Assembly: GCA_032622095.1 (NCBI GenBank) | Contig: CP136066.1 | Coordinates: 229,344,961-229,408,960, forward strand | Reading direction: 5' to 3' | DNA length: 64,000 nucleotides | Origin: Siphonodentalium dalli | Taxonomy: Eukaryota; Mollusca; Scaphopoda; Gadilida; Siphonodentaliidae | Shown: in pieces, positions 12,825-24,960 of the stretch | Layout: every line of letters starts with the position of its first letter | How positions within the stretch are numbered: position 1 is the stretch's first letter | Translations under genes and position numbers: made by a program | Notes under the pieces: generated by a model | The model's database searches: none | The model's input: only the letters and a program-made list of their open reading frames with translations | Told to the model about the DNA's origin: nothing

Positions 12825-13402
12825 TAGTATAATTTAAGTACCTGTATATACTTCGGCAGCTTTAATGATATGTGATTCAGCCTAGAGAAATGGACTGTTA
12901 TCAGGGAAAATTCATAAACGCTGGAGTCCAATTTACTTTCTAACATCACCTTTGTGTGATCCAATAAATATTATGCAATTCAATAACTCATTTATAATAC
13001 CATAATAATCAGTAAGATAATCCAAAAATAAATATTTGTTTCTTAGACACAGCCGCATTTATTTTTTTGGCCCGAGTTAATCATTTTTATAGTTGATGGG
13101 CAAAATTAAGTTGTGGACTTTCATAGAAAACAAAATTTGACTTCAAATGTCAGCAAAACACAAGAGAAACCTATAAAGTAAATTGTACATTGAAAAATGT
13201 GCAATTTATTAACGTGAATCAATAGGGTTGATTGGTGTATAGAGATGCGAAACCCTGCCAAAATCCGAAACAAAATCGAAAATAGATCTATCATTTGAAG
13301 ATTAAATATCACGTTTGTCAGTAGGATATTTCCAAGCAGTTTTACTTTCTCACCATAATTTCAGGCAATTATACTGGCTTTATTAAAATCTAAGCTCCTT
13401 AC

Positions 13403-13426
13403 CTGGATTTTAAATGTGTCATAAAC
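13403..13426 (-). pseudogene. Copy of the HHAT exon 4 tail with a splice donor
   Basis: Minus-strand reading gives VYDTFKIQ followed by GTAAGGAGC. Exon 4 ends with the same residues and GTGAGGAG. Only about 24 exon bases and some intron bases are shared. It is the third case in this gene of a duplicated piece that spans an exon/intron border. Confidence 0.75.
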
Positions 13427-13436
13427 TGAAGCAAAA

Positions 13437-13918
13437 TGGTCGCGAACGATCAAAATCTCTCTAAAATTAAGACAAACTAAGGTCCATAACTCTTGTATAA
13501 AAGATTGGATAAACTTGAGCTAGATATATTTGCAACAGACCCATATACCCATATACCCAATATCAATTATATCGATTGACATTTGTTTGAGTTATCGTGC
13601 TAATGTTTATGAACAATCAAAATCGCTAAAAATAGACAAACTAAGGCCATTAACTCTCGTATAAAGATTGGAGAAACGTGGTGTCGAACTCGAGCTAGAT
13701 ATATTTGCAACAGACCCATATACCAATAATTAAGTCAGTTGACGTTTGTTTGAGTTATCGTGCTAATGGTCGCAAATGATCAAAATCGCTAAAAATAGAC
13801 AAACTAAGGCCCATAACTGTTGTATAAAAGATTGTACAAACCTGAGATATATTAGCAACAGACACATAGACCAAATATAATTAAATCAATTGACGTTTGC
13901 TTGACTTATCGTGCCCAG
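13437..13918. repeat. Three tandem units of about 164 bp
   Basis: The word GACAAACTAAGG recurs at 13471, 13635 and 13798. Each unit also holds GATCAAAATC, CATAACTC, ATATTTGCAACAGAC and TTGAGTTATCGTGCTAATG. The units are diverged and non-coding, and lie within the HHAT intron. Confidence 0.85.
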
Positions 13919-14014
13919 ATACCTGCCTACCAAATCATAAGTCGATTCAAGTTTTTTTAAACACTTGACAAAAGAGAATCGTCTACCCTCTCAGGACTAT
14001 GGTGATGGATAGTT

Positions 14015-14377
14015 GCAGAATGAGAGCCCCAGAGGTGACTTTAGCAATGCATATATAGTGGACTAGTGTCACCAAATGTATCCTCTGGGGACCTCATTCT
14101 TCATGGCATCATCTGCTATGGTAGACCTAGACACAGTTCCCAGATGGTGAAGATGCTGATGTGCACCTATTTGGCACCTCGATTATGCATTGTGTCGTCT
14201 GCCAATTTGGGAAAGCTTTAAAGAAACTAAAATAAATTTGTTAATTTGATAATAAAGTTACTTTCCAGAGAATATTATGCCTAAGCAGAATGAGGTCCCC
14301 AGAAGGTGAATTTAGAGATGCTATCACAATGCGCGGGGTAGCGTCACTAAATTCACCTTATGGGGACCTCATTCTGC
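14015..14377. mobile_element. Composite element with two 90-bp palindromes (family A)
   Basis: Two near-perfect hairpins at 14015-14100 and 14285-14377 both begin GCAGAATGAG and end CCTCATTCTGC (or CTCATTCT). Each has arms of about 35 bp (CCCAGAGGGTGAATTTAG and its complement). The spacer (AGACCTAG, GGCACCTCGATTATG) is shared with the copy at 16882-17252, so the whole unit of about 365 bp is the repeat. It is probably a non-autonomous DNA transposon, but no target duplication was identified. Confidence 0.75.
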
Positions 14378-14420
14378 AAATGTCCAGCACTATATTTTCA
14401 ATCCTGGTAATAATACGGGT

Positions 14421-14712
14421 TTTATATCAAATCCAGTTGTAAGTCGGGATTTTTTTTACCCTGTGCCAATGCATTCTCTTATATATGCGAGTCGACCATA
14501 GGTCGCCTCGCATATATAAGAGAATGCATTGGCCTAACAATTTTTTATCATGTTTTTTAAATAAATGTTTCTTACAATTTTTAGGACATAAAATAAAAAA
14601 CGTCCATTACCCTGCAGGGAGCCCCACACATATATAGAAGCATATAGAAGAGTGTCGTCTGCTCATGTTTGTTTGGGGCTCTGTATGGGTGTAATTATAA
14701 AATTGCAACAAA
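14421..14712. mobile_element. Truncated MITE ending just after the exon 4 donor
   Basis: Starts with ATATCAAATCCAGTTGTAAG and GGGATTTT, then CCCTGTGCC and the 69-bp family-B palindrome (14465-14533). It ends in a segment with CCTGCAGGGAGCCCC and GGGGCTCTGTATGGG that is also found inside the elements at 15170 and 35972. Its right palindrome is missing. It ends about 25 bp into the intron that follows exon 4. Confidence 0.75.
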
Positions 14713-14737
14713 AAAAATAAAAAAATAAACTCCTCAC

Positions 14738-14959
14738 CTGAATTTTAAATGTGTCATAAACCATGAACGGGCCATAATAGAACAGAGGTAGATAGAACAC
14801 ATAAAACAGTAGGTCGATAAAGCTGTAACCCATGTTATCTTTGTCAGATTTCGTCGCCGTGATCTTGCACAGTGAGAAGCTAATAGATTTCATGTTGCAC
14901 CACGCCAATGTGAGCAGGAGTTCATACAATCCATCGGAATCCAGCGGAATGAACCGTTT
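14738..14959 (-). CDS. HHAT: Hedgehog acyltransferase, exon 4
   Basis: Encodes 74 codons in phase 0 at both ends. It follows ATTCCATTTCAG and ends CAG|GTGAGG. Key runs are YELLLTLAW (12-20), SISFSL (25-30) and YVFYLPLFYYGPF (53-65). In animal HHAT the matching stretch has SFSLELC and then YVFYYPVLHNGP, so the exon covers the amphipathic and membrane part before the MBOAT core. It joins in frame to exon 3 upstream and exon 5 downstream. MITE sequence flanks it on both sides within a few hundred bases. Confidence 0.92.
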
Positions 14960-15014
14960 CTGAAATGGAATGAACATGACTAATGAACCGTTTCTGAAAT
15001 GGAATGAACGTGAC
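14948..15014. repeat. 34-bp duplication of the exon 4 splice acceptor
   Basis: The segment AATGAACCGTTTCTGAAATG continuing to TGAACATGAC is repeated once, 34 bp apart (start 14948 and 14982). Each copy has TTTCAG followed by AAACGGTTCATT, so there are two tandem candidate acceptors. Use of the outer one would change the exon start by 34 nt and break the frame, so I place the exon start at the inner one. Confidence 0.85.
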
Positions 15015-15169
15015 TGTCAACAAACATTCAGACAAAAAACATAAAGTGGTACGCACAATTAATTTGCGAGCACACCATCCCACCTAATATTTCTCCTTCA
15101 TTTTGGGGTAGATACTCCTTTTGCTAACAGCTATGCTTAGCATGTTTTTTCAGGTCTAGATATGGGTTC

Positions 15170-15914
15170 GTAGACCATAGGTCGCCTCGCATATATAAGA
15201 GAATGCATTGGCCTAACAATTTTTTATCATTTTTTTTAAATAAATGTTTCTTACAATTTTTAGGACATAAAATAATAAACATCCATTAGTGTAAACATAT
15301 TTTATTGCATAATAATATCGCAACGGGATTGAGGCACAAGTTTTACAACTTACAAATGGTCTCTCTCCCCACATAATTGTATTACACAAAATGAACATAA
15401 AATATAATCACACACAAACATTATAATTCATATGTACAACATCTTTTCCCTTATAACAATATAATGATATAATCGCGAGTGTGACAATAACGGTGGATAT
15501 TTCTCTTTATGGGGGGGTGGTTCGTCCTGTGGGTCGGTGGCCCAGACGAGTCTTCGCCTTCTATATATGTAGTGATAATACAACATGTTACATTTGCAGC
15601 GTAGGTTTGCACATCAAGATGTTTAATAAAATTTGAACCGCAAATAAAAAACATCCATTACCCTGCAGGGAGCCCCACACATATATAGAAGCATATAGAG
15701 TGTCGTCTGCTCATGTTTGTCTGGGGCTCTGTATGGGTGAAATTATAAAATTGTTAAAGAATACAAGAACAAATTATAAAAATTGTAAAAAATTGTTAGG
15801 CCAATGCATTCTCTTATATATGCGAGGCGACATATGGTCGACTCGCATATATAAGATAATGCATTGGCACAGGGTAGAAAAATAACGACTTACGACTGGA
15901 TTTGATATGGTGGG
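15170..15914. mobile_element. MITE with family-B palindrome, left part truncated
   Basis: Left side begins inside a family-B palindrome (to 15213), followed by CCTAACAATTTTTTATCA. The right side has CCTGCAGGGAGCCCC, the complete palindrome at 15800-15868, GGCACAGGG and CGACTTACGACTGGATTTGA. It has the same order as the complete element at 35972-36368 but with about 360 bp of extra interior sequence. Non-coding. Confidence 0.7.
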
Positions 15915-16199
15915 TCACATATAACAACACGGTGGAATAAAACATGATAACTGAATTGGGAGGAATAAGTATACCTATCCACATACATGTACCATTAAGG
16001 CAAACCTGTCTTGTACCTGGTGGGATAAATAACTGTTCTGACAATTTTTTGTACCGCCACCAACAATGGTAGAAGAAATTGTTAAAGTTTATTCATGACA
16101 ACATGTTTTTTATACTATAAAATATTCCTGATCATTCTTCAGTGACTAACATCTGGACCTTGTCTGCTACGGCCCACATAAATAATATGTATAAGATAA

Positions 16200-16448
16200 T
16201 GATGATAATCTTATGCGACGCAGGCGCCCCTCAATCATTAGAGTATAGAGTTTAGTATTTATGAAATACTTCATAGCATCTTATGCGCCGCAGGCGGCCC
16301 TTGATCATTAGAGTATATTTCTATTGCCCACCCGCCACCCCATCCCGCCACCCATAGTATCTTATGCGCCGCAGGCACTGTAGACTACTGCAACTGCCCA
16401 CATAAATATTACTACATAGTATCTTATGCGCCGCCGGCGCCCCTTGAT
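16200..16448. repeat. GC-rich word repeated four times
   Basis: ATCTTATGCGCCGCAGGCG or a close variant occurs near 16209, 16276, 16349 and 16421, three times followed by CCCCTCAATCATTAG-like sequence. Spacing is 65-75 bp. Not coding; origin unknown. Confidence 0.75.
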
Positions 16449-16881
16449 GAATGAGATCCAATCAGAACAGAGGGTTAGTTGAGAACAGAATCATAATGAA
16501 TCCAGACAGAATCAACCATGTAGTTTTTAGTAATGTCTGCCTCGATAGGGCCCTGCGAATCAGAAATTTGGTAACCGAATCGAATCTTAAATTGAATCGG
16601 CTGTCAGATGTCATCATCAATATCGAATCCAAATTGAATCAGGTTAAGCATGGGACGGTGAGAAATCATAGCTGATGATCGGATATCCTTCTAATTATTG
16701 TTCCATTATTTATCATGCAAGCTGAATTTTTTTCGAATATGAAACACAGAACCAGGACGGAGTTCACAGATAAACTTTTTGCGACTGAAATCGTTCTCAT
16801 CTTTATTTTTTAACGAAAATCAAAATTATATTATAAAATGAATAATTACTACTAAAGATACACATAGCGTGTCTGTCATTT

Positions 16882-17252
16882 GCAGAATGAGGTCCCCAGA
16901 GGGTGAATTTAGTGACGCTATCCCGCACAGTGGGCTAGCATCACTAAATTCACCCTCTGGGGGCCTCATTCCGCTAAGGCCCTCAACTGCTATGGCAGAC
17001 CTAGGATCAGATTGAAGTTCCCCAGTTGAAGTTGGTGATGTTCACCCATTGGGCACCTCAATTATGAATTTTATCTTCTGCAATTTAAGGGATATAGAAA
17101 CTTCCTAGAAGGGAAATGAAACTAAAAACAATGTTAATTTGATACTATAGATGCTTCCCAGAAGATGAGGTCTCCAGAGGGTGAATTTGGTGATGCTAAC
17201 CCACTGTGCGGGATAGCATCACTAAATTCACCCTCTGGGGACCTCATTCTGC
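16882..17252. mobile_element. Composite element with two palindromes (family A), second copy
   Basis: Hairpins at 16882-16974 and 17161-17252 with arms CCCAGAGGGTGAATTTAG and its complement, joined by a spacer like that of the copy at 14015-14377. The hairpin loops differ (TCCCGCACAGTGGGC and ACCCACTGTGCGGGA) and are nearly each other's complement, so they may be the same element in opposite orientation. Confidence 0.75.
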
Positions 17253-17387
17253 AAATGACACAGTCTGGTAGTGTGTGCATATAATAGTGTTTATTAATTT
17301 GATAATCGCCAATAACTATAACTATATTCCAAGGATTTCAGGACTGATGTATGCTGTATCATAAACAATTGAATGCATACAGTATAA

Positions 17388-17720
17388 GGCCCGTGGTTTT
17401 TTACATGTCCACGGAAGACCACGCGCGATTCTTCCGTGGTTTTTCCGTGTTCAAAATCTGAACTCGCCAAGAACACGGTCTGGTTAAACGTGTTCAATCG
17501 TGTTCAGATTTTTAACACGCTCTGATCACGTTTGAACACGGAACATCCACGCTATGACCACGGTACGATCAACGGGTGACCACGGCCAAATGATCACGTT
17601 TGAACACGGAACATCCACGCTATGACCACGGGTGAACACGGCCATAACACAGGTGACCGCGACATGAACACGGAGGAACATGGCTGAACACGGAAACATC
17701 GCTGGCGGCCGGAGCTTGAC
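17388..17720. repeat. Array of CACGG words (GACCACGG / GAACACGG)
   Basis: Starts with GGCCCGTGGTTTTTTAC and is packed with TGACCACGG, TGAACACGG and CCACGCTATGACC at irregular short spacing. The same words recur at 18147-18260 and 28005-28870. The last block ends AAAAACCACGGGCC, the complement of the start here. This looks like the subterminal repeats of one transposon family, but no transposase is visible. Confidence 0.6.
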
Positions 17721-18632
17721 ACGCAATTAATTATCACCTCCCTAGTTCAAAATATATTCTCGAAATTGCTGCTCAAAGTGGCAAATGAGCGGCACCATTT
17801 TATTTATCGGAAATTTCATCGAAATTCAACCCGTCGATTGTGAAAATTGGCCCAGAAAAAGTAAAGATACCAATCTGCAATATACCGCGATTACTCATAA
17901 AAATAACTTACATATGGGAGGCGGAATTGTACCGATACACTTGCATTATTTCAAGCAGAGTGCTAACTCAATACTAAATAACTCGAATATTTTGACAGGA
18001 ACATATGACTATAAATATTTATTGAATTTTATAGATTTACATCTTCCTGATCGAAAATAACTTTATGGGACCTTTGATAAATGTTCAATTTAGTTTCAAT
18101 TTAGAATGTTTCTGGTATCAATGTCCGTTTATTTTAAACAAACCTTGATCACGTTTGAACACGGAACATCCACGCTATGACCACGGGTGACCACGGCCAT
18201 AATACAGGTGACCGCGACATGAACACGGAGGAACATGGCTGAACATGGAAACATCGCTGGCGGCCGGAGCTTGGCACGCCGCGGTGGCGGAGCTCGCGGT
18301 GTGCGTTACGTAATTAATTATCACCTCCCTAGTCCAAAATATATTCTCGAAATTGCTGCTCAAATTGGCAAATGAGCAGCATCATTTTATTTAACGGAAA
18401 TTTCATCGAAATTCAACCCGTCGATTGTAAAAATTGGCCCAGAGAAAGTAAAGATACCAATATACCACGATTACTCATAAAAATAACTTATATATGGGAG
18501 TAGGAATGGTACCGATACACGTGCATTATTTCAAGAAGGGTGCTAACTTAATACTAAATAACTCGAATATTTTGACAATAACATATGACTATATATATTT
18601 ATTGAATCTTATAGATTTACATCTTCTTGTTG
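17592..18632. repeat. Tandem duplication of about 555 bp
   Basis: The unit starting GATCACGTTTGAACACGG at 17592 is repeated from 18147. The copies share CTGGCGGCCGGAGCTTG, AATTGCTGCTCAAA, ATTCAACCCGTCGATTG and AACTCGAATATTTTGACA. The second copy is split by the element at 18636-19430 and resumes at 19434, ending about 19532 with the same TAAACAAACCTT as the first (18146). No convincing protein is encoded. Confidence 0.85.
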
Positions 18633-18635
18633 TTA

Positions 18636-19430
18636 GGGTGGATACACACATGCATGTAATCTCTATATGTAAAATACATGTATTTTACATGGCCACACCA
18701 ATAATTGACAACATTAATCACCTGCGCGCGAGCGGTTCATTGTTAACAGACCAGACAAGTGAGCAGTCATAAGCGAAGTCAAACTCTCTGCTATCAGGAC
18801 ATTTAAGGCCAGTCCAAACCATGTCTTCTCTTACGGATGTGGAAAGTCTGTGTGATATCTGACGTTTTATTAATACACATCACCAGAAGCAACACATCTG
18901 GTGTATACATGCTTGATATAGAACATTTCGACCATGATGCTTGCTTGGCGTGGGGTTTCGAAAGCTTAAAATCGCTAAGTGACTTAGTTGAATGTATCGG
19001 TCGGAATAATCTGGGCAAGAGGTACAATATATGTTTTACTTAAATAGCTCAGAGTTAGCCTGGTAGCTTTCGGGATCATATATATCCCCAAGTCAGTAAA
19101 TCCTGATAATATTGCCCCCATGTTGGGGATCATAGCCCCTGGGTTGGGTAACTCCTGGGGCCATCATCGGTATACAAATCAAGAGAAGACTGACAATGAT
19201 TTAAACAGAAAGTCCAACATTTGGGTTATCGCGCGAACAATTATTCTAAGCGGCCTGACGACTTCGTTCAGTCAACGGTTCTCTGCACGCTCAGAGCTTG
19301 GCTCACTGTGGTCAAACATAGCCGCAATGATTGGGTTGTCAACGGACACATATTACATGGTCTGTATGATCCATGTAAAACGCCAAATACACGATAATTA
19401 CAGAGATTACATGCATGTGTGTATCCACCC
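18636..19430. mobile_element. 795-bp Harbinger-like non-autonomous DNA transposon
   Basis: Begins GGGTGGATACACACATG and ends with the reverse complement. The inverted termini pair over about 28 bp to GTAATCTC/GAGATTAC. It is flanked on both sides by TTA (18633-18635 and 19431-19433). Three-base TTA/TAA duplications and GGG-starting ends are typical of PIF/Harbinger elements. No transposase is encoded. It interrupts the second copy of the 555-bp repeat. The uninterrupted first copy (around 18040) confirms an insertion, although the bases at the junction are slightly changed. Confidence 0.85.
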
Positions 19431-19532
19431 TTAGATCGAAAATATCTTGATAAATATCTTGATAAATGTTCAATTTAGTTTCAATTTAGAATTTGTCTGG
19501 TATCAATGTCCGTTTAGTTTTAAACAAACCTT

Positions 19533-20764
19533 CGAACGTTGTGTCGGATCAGAAACTTTCAACTTATTTTACTCCAATATATTTACACGAACTTATGAAT
19601 ATTTAATATGTGTTAAAAGAATAATATATTCTGACCTGATATAATTCGTTACATGGAAACTATTTCGATGGATGGATGGCTTCGTTTTGCTAATTATTTC
19701 ATACATTTATAATCGATATTCGTAACCAGCGCAGAGGGCTTCAGCTCAAAAGGTCCCTATTTTAAATTTGATTTTACTGCAATATTTTGTTTACAGAAAT
19801 ATGTGATTATGTTTTATATATATTAAACGAATAAAATATTCAAAATGATAATCGGTCGTTACAAGCATGGCAATTATGTCCACGGAAACTTATTTATTGT
19901 CAGTTTTGTTAACCTGCATGATGTGGGTGGGATTATGGTATTTACTATGTTATTGATGACCATAACCGGCGTGCGTGTATATTCGACCTCATGTCAAGTG
20001 CCCTCCCATAAGTTTTACGATAATATTTATTTTTATATACTTTATTGAAATTAATTAACGTATGGGTCAATTCAAGTTTCAACTTTTAAAACACGGTGGT
20101 CAGTGATAAGTTGGTCAGCTGATTATGAAGCATTTTTAAAACACATTGCTTCTTTATAGCATTATGATATAACCCCATGCAGACACCATTGAAGGCAGAG
20201 AGGTCAGCTAAATTAAGTACAATTAGACAAATAGTGTAGATACCGTTCGTTTTGGGTGATTTTAGTGTGGTATTGAAAATTTTTGTTTTTTAAATTTAAA
20301 TTTAAATTTTTGAAAATGATTTTTTACCAATGCAACTGAAATAGTCCTAGTCTGGTCGGAAAAGCTACATTTGTGGAATACTAGAACCCTAGAGGCATTT
20401 TTGGGGAAAAGCATGAAACTAAGTTTTCTAGCATAATTCAAGTATGCTGAATCCAATGAGGGTGCCTGTCGCTGCCTGTGACCCATATTTCACCCATAAA
20501 ATCAACTTAAAGTCAGATACTGTTTTTATTGCCGCGAAAATACAGTATCGAGACATATCGAGTCAATATCGAGACATATATCACACTCGTTATACATATA
20601 ATCTCATGAACATGGGAATACTTTATTTGAATCACCCCTCGTGACTTTTCTGTCATAACTATCTCATCATCTGCTATACATATATGGACAAGTATGTTAT
20701 TTAATAAATAAACGCTCTTCATGAAATCAAACCCGGTTGAAAGTTCTGTGAATCAGGATTAAGT
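19533..20764. other. No gene recognised
   Basis: AT-rich sequence with a short ATTTAAATTTAAATTT palindrome near 20294. Nothing here has the marks of an exon or of a known element. Confidence 0.45.
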
Positions 20765-21769
20765 TGAAAATATGACGTTTTTTCACAAATATCTTCTAGA
20801 CCAGTTCATGCTGTTTGGAACTGCTTGAGTAATGTGACTTTATATTGTGTTTTGTATATTAACTGATCATTGGAGCAATTAAATATGCAATTATTGGAAC
20901 ACGGTATAAAATTTCACAAAAAATCACAATTGTGATTTTAGTCATATTTCAACAAGAAATGAACAGAACTTTGTAATGTAAGTAAGGCATATCATTACCT
21001 ATGAATATTCCAACTCATTGGAACCAAAATTCTTACTTTGACTCAAAATGGCCGCCAAAATATGGAATATGGTAAATATTGCCACAGCGTGTCCTGCAAT
21101 CGCTTTCAAGTTGTGGTTGATGTATAAAATTGGCTATTCTGCCTCCTATACATTGAATACTAACATATCTGATGCACCATGGTTAATTGTTACTATTGTT
21201 ACCACTGACATCACCAAAAATATTGGACTTTTCTCTCAAAAACTTGACATAAATATGGGCAAAAATTAACTTTTCAGGTATAGACCATTTTTTCAAGTAA
21301 AATGCAACTATCATTGGTAAAATGTAACTGTCTCTGGATTCAAATGTGTTTATTGTTTTGGTCTATCTTATATGTGTCACACTACGGTATATATAGACCA
21401 AATTGCTCAAGATGGCTTCCAAAATGGCAACCAAATTTGTAAAAAGTTTTTTTTACATATATCCTGAACATTATTCTCTGTGTTATCCGAAAAGGTAGTA
21501 AATTGTGACTCACTTGGTTATTATACGTGTTAGTTAATTAACTGACAACTATATGTTCTAGTCTGGTTGCCCCAGTTTCGTATGGGGCATGACAAATTCA
21601 TTTTAAAGTATGGAATTTTGCCGAGAACCTCTTTTGTGATTCTGGCCATATTATTGAATGGAAATGGGCAGAACGTTGAGACGGAACCGAGATGAACCAT
21701 AATCTGCGGCTATTCTGGTCCATTATGGTAACAAAAAATATCAACTGGATGCAGGGTGGATGCCAAGAT

Positions 21770-23470
21770 GGTAGTCAGGGAGTTACTCTATGATCATAGT
21801 TGAGGTGAATAGGTATACAGGGAGTTATTGTATGTCATGAATGATGTGAATAGGTATAAATGGAGTGACAATATGGTGATGTGTGGGTTGTCCATTGTAA
21901 GATGTATAGGTATACAGGGAGAGGTCATGGTCATGTGTGAGGTGGATCGGTATGAATGGAGTGACTGTATGTTGTATGGTTGTGTATATCCAGTACGGGT
22001 GCACCCGATGTGCCTGTATGGACATTGATGTGGTGTATGGATATAGTTACATGGTCATCTATGTGTTGATTATGTATATATGGAGTGACTGTAAGGTCAT
22101 GGGTGGGATGTACATGTGTTGTCTGTATGATCATGGATGGGGTGTGTGGATAAATAGGGAGTTATTTTATGGTTACGGGTAATGTGCATAGGTATACATG
22201 GAATGACTGTACGGTCATGATTGAAGTGTATATGCATACCTGAAGTAAGCTGGGTGGACATTATAGAACGTGTGGGTATATAGGGAGTGTACTTGTGGTA
22301 TATATTTATATATCTCGTGGATATATTATCATTGGTGGGTGTATAGGGATTAGCTGTATGATCATGGATGGCGTGTATGCTTATACAGTGAGTTGCTGAA
22401 TTGTCATGTGTGAGGTGTATATGCAAGTATGGATGGGAAGGTATGAGTGGTCGTGTGTGCAGGTTTTTTGTATATCTGGAAGGGCTGAATGGCCGTTGGT
22501 GAGGTGTATATGTATACCTGGAGTGACTCTATGGTCTAGGGTGGGCTGCATATGTATATATCGAGTGGTTATATGACTATGTGTGTCGAATATGTATACA
22601 TGTAGTGACTGTATGGTCAATGGTGATATGAGTACATGTAGGTATACAAGGCGTGACTGTATGATCATAAATGTAATGAATAGCTATACAGGGAGTGACT
22701 AAATGGTCATGTGTCAGATGTATGAGTATACCTGGTGTTCCTGCTTGGTGACTCGTGGCGGTATGGTCATGTGTAGGTTATACGGGTATACACACGTGTT
22801 GCTATATGGTCATGGGCGAGGGGTATGTGTATATAGCGAGTGGATATATGGCCATGGGTGAGGTGCATATACATACATGGAGTGACTTTTCTGACATAGC
22901 TGGGGTGTATTAGTATATATTGTGTCGCTATTCGGCTATGGTGCGACACATAGGGATACATGGAGTGACACGGCCAATGGTGAGGTGAATATGAATACAA
23001 GGATTGACCATGATCATGTATGAATGTTTTGAATAGGTACACACGGGGTGACTATATGGACACATGTCAGGTGAAGGAATGTACCAGGTGGCATGGGTGA
23101 GGGTATGTGTATGAAGCGAGTGGCTATATGGCCATTGGTGAGGTGCGTATGTATATCTGGAGTGACTCTATGGTCATTGTTGTGGTGTTGATGTATATAT
23201 TGAATGTCTATTTGACCATCTGTGTGGAGAATAGGTATACAGGGGATTACCGTATGGCCAATCGTGAGGTGAATGCATGGGTATACACGGAGTGACTATA
23301 TGGCTATGGGTCATGTTTATGAGTATACCCGGTGGGCCTCCATTGTGAATCATGGATGTATGGTCATCCGTGGTAATGGGTCAGGTGTACGTATAAACAT
23401 TGGGTCACTATATTGTTGTGTCTGTGGTGTTTATGTATATATGGAATGACTGTGTGATAATGGGTGGCTA
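21770..23470 (+). repeat. Degenerate minisatellite, forward arm
   Basis: Loose units of about 45-60 bp built from GGAGTGACTGTATGGTCATG, GTGAGGTGTATATG and GTATACATGG. Units are strongly diverged in sequence and length. Confidence 0.75.
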
Positions 23471-23579
23471 ACGCTTTCCACGTTTAACGTGTCCCCCATG
23501 TACATAAACACCATCAAGATGGAGAACTCTCTGACATGACCTCTCTATTGATTAACATATCCTTGAGTTATTGTGGAAA

Positions 23580-24070
23580 GCGATAGCCACCCAAGGTACA
23601 CATGTACAACCCACCCATTACCTCAGTCACTCCATATGTACATAAACACCACACACATGACAATATAGTCACCCACTTTATACACGTACACCTGACCATA
23701 CAGCCATACTTGGTTATACCCGTACATACCACACATGACGATACAGCCACGATTCACCATGCATGAACACCAGGTGTACTCCTACACCTGGCACATGACC
23801 ATATAGTCATGCTATGTATACATATGCACCACATTCACGATCATACATTCACTCAGTGCATATATATTCATCTCACTATGGACCATATACAGCCACTACA
23901 TTTATACCTATTCGCCATACCCATGACCATAGGGTCAATTCAGGTATACATATACACCTCACCAATGGTGAGCCCTTCCAGATATGCGAATACCCACACA
24001 CACGACCACTTATACCTTCCGTACTTGCATATACACCTCACACATGACAATTCAGCAACTCACTGTATAC
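23580..24070 (-). repeat. Degenerate minisatellite, inverted arm
   Basis: The same words appear in complement: CACCTCACCAATGGTGAG, ATGACCATATAGTCA, GTATACATATACACC. This gives a long imperfect inverted repeat with the forward arm. Confidence 0.7.
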
Positions 24071-24215
24071 TGTAGTAATACACGCCGCTCCAATGATCAG
24101 TTAATATACAAAACACAAAATAAAGTCATATTACTTGACCAGTTCCAAACAATATGAATTGATCTAGAAGAAATTTGTGAAAAAACGTCATATTTTCAAT
24201 TTCCGGCGGCCATTT

Positions 24216-24960
24216 TGGCGGCCATCTTGGAGGGTGAGTTTCAATTTTGCGCCAAAAAAGTGTCATTATGTCTTAGCTTCACGAAAATATATACATTTGT
24301 ATACATTTTAATAGATTTTCCCGCTATAATTTGCATAAAACTGACTTAGGGTCTGATCTGAAAAATGGCGGCCAGGATGATCGCCATCTTGTCTGAAGTC
24401 TACACGGCCACTTTTTTTCTTATTAACATTGCTTAAAAGTTGAAGGACATAATAAGGAACAAAACGAGTGGGGTGAAGTTAAGTCCCATGGGGCGGGTGC
24501 AAGGGTACCCCTATTGGCTCCCGGACTATTCTTACGAGAATCGTCGATAAATATACAAAACAGCAATGTCTTACCGTAGGTACCTGATTAATATGATATT
24601 AACGTTTCAGAATTATTACTGTGATGATAGTATCATAATACAACGCGGCTTTGAACGTTCAGCGAGGAGTATCTAAGTTTGAGTATGTTCAAGGCCAGTT
24701 ACGTGATTTCATATGACGTTGTACGGTGCCGTATCAACAACCCTCCAGCGAAGAAAACACGAAGATTTTAAAAGCCTTTTATTGAACCCTATGTTCATCC
24801 AATCGGGCGACAGGCAGTCTATTCGTGTTCGGCACCTTCGAATTATGGTAAAAAAGTTGGTTTGACACTTTTCCGCGGAAATGCTTCTAGAAATGTCTTT
24901 TCTGAGAATTACGACTAGACTATCCTGGCAAATTCAAAAAAGAAACTAAAATTAAAATGT
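24216..24960. other. No gene recognised
   Basis: Contains several GGCGGCCAT / AAGATGGC words near 24205-24390, similar to those at 33.6-37.2 kb, but no open frame or splice structure that I can support. Confidence 0.4.

Larger units (their letters stand above)
20765..24215. mobile_element. Foldback structure with inverted ends about 3.4 kb apart
   Basis: The left end (20765-20887: ATATGACGTTTTTTCACAAA, TAACTGATCATTGGAGC) reappears as the reverse complement at 24089-24215. The interior holds a degenerate minisatellite in one orientation (21770-23470) and its complement in the other (23580-24070). A smaller stem around GTGGCTAACGCTTTCCAC (23466) and GTGGAAAGCGATAGCCAC (23573) sits at the turning point. 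No transposase is seen. His-rich reading frames here are products of the repeat. Confidence 0.65.

Noticed and set aside
21825-24075. Several His/Thr-rich frames (THDH motifs) on both strands
   Set aside because: They follow the period of a degenerate minisatellite and its inverted copy. Composition comes from the repeat, with no start, splice or domain support.
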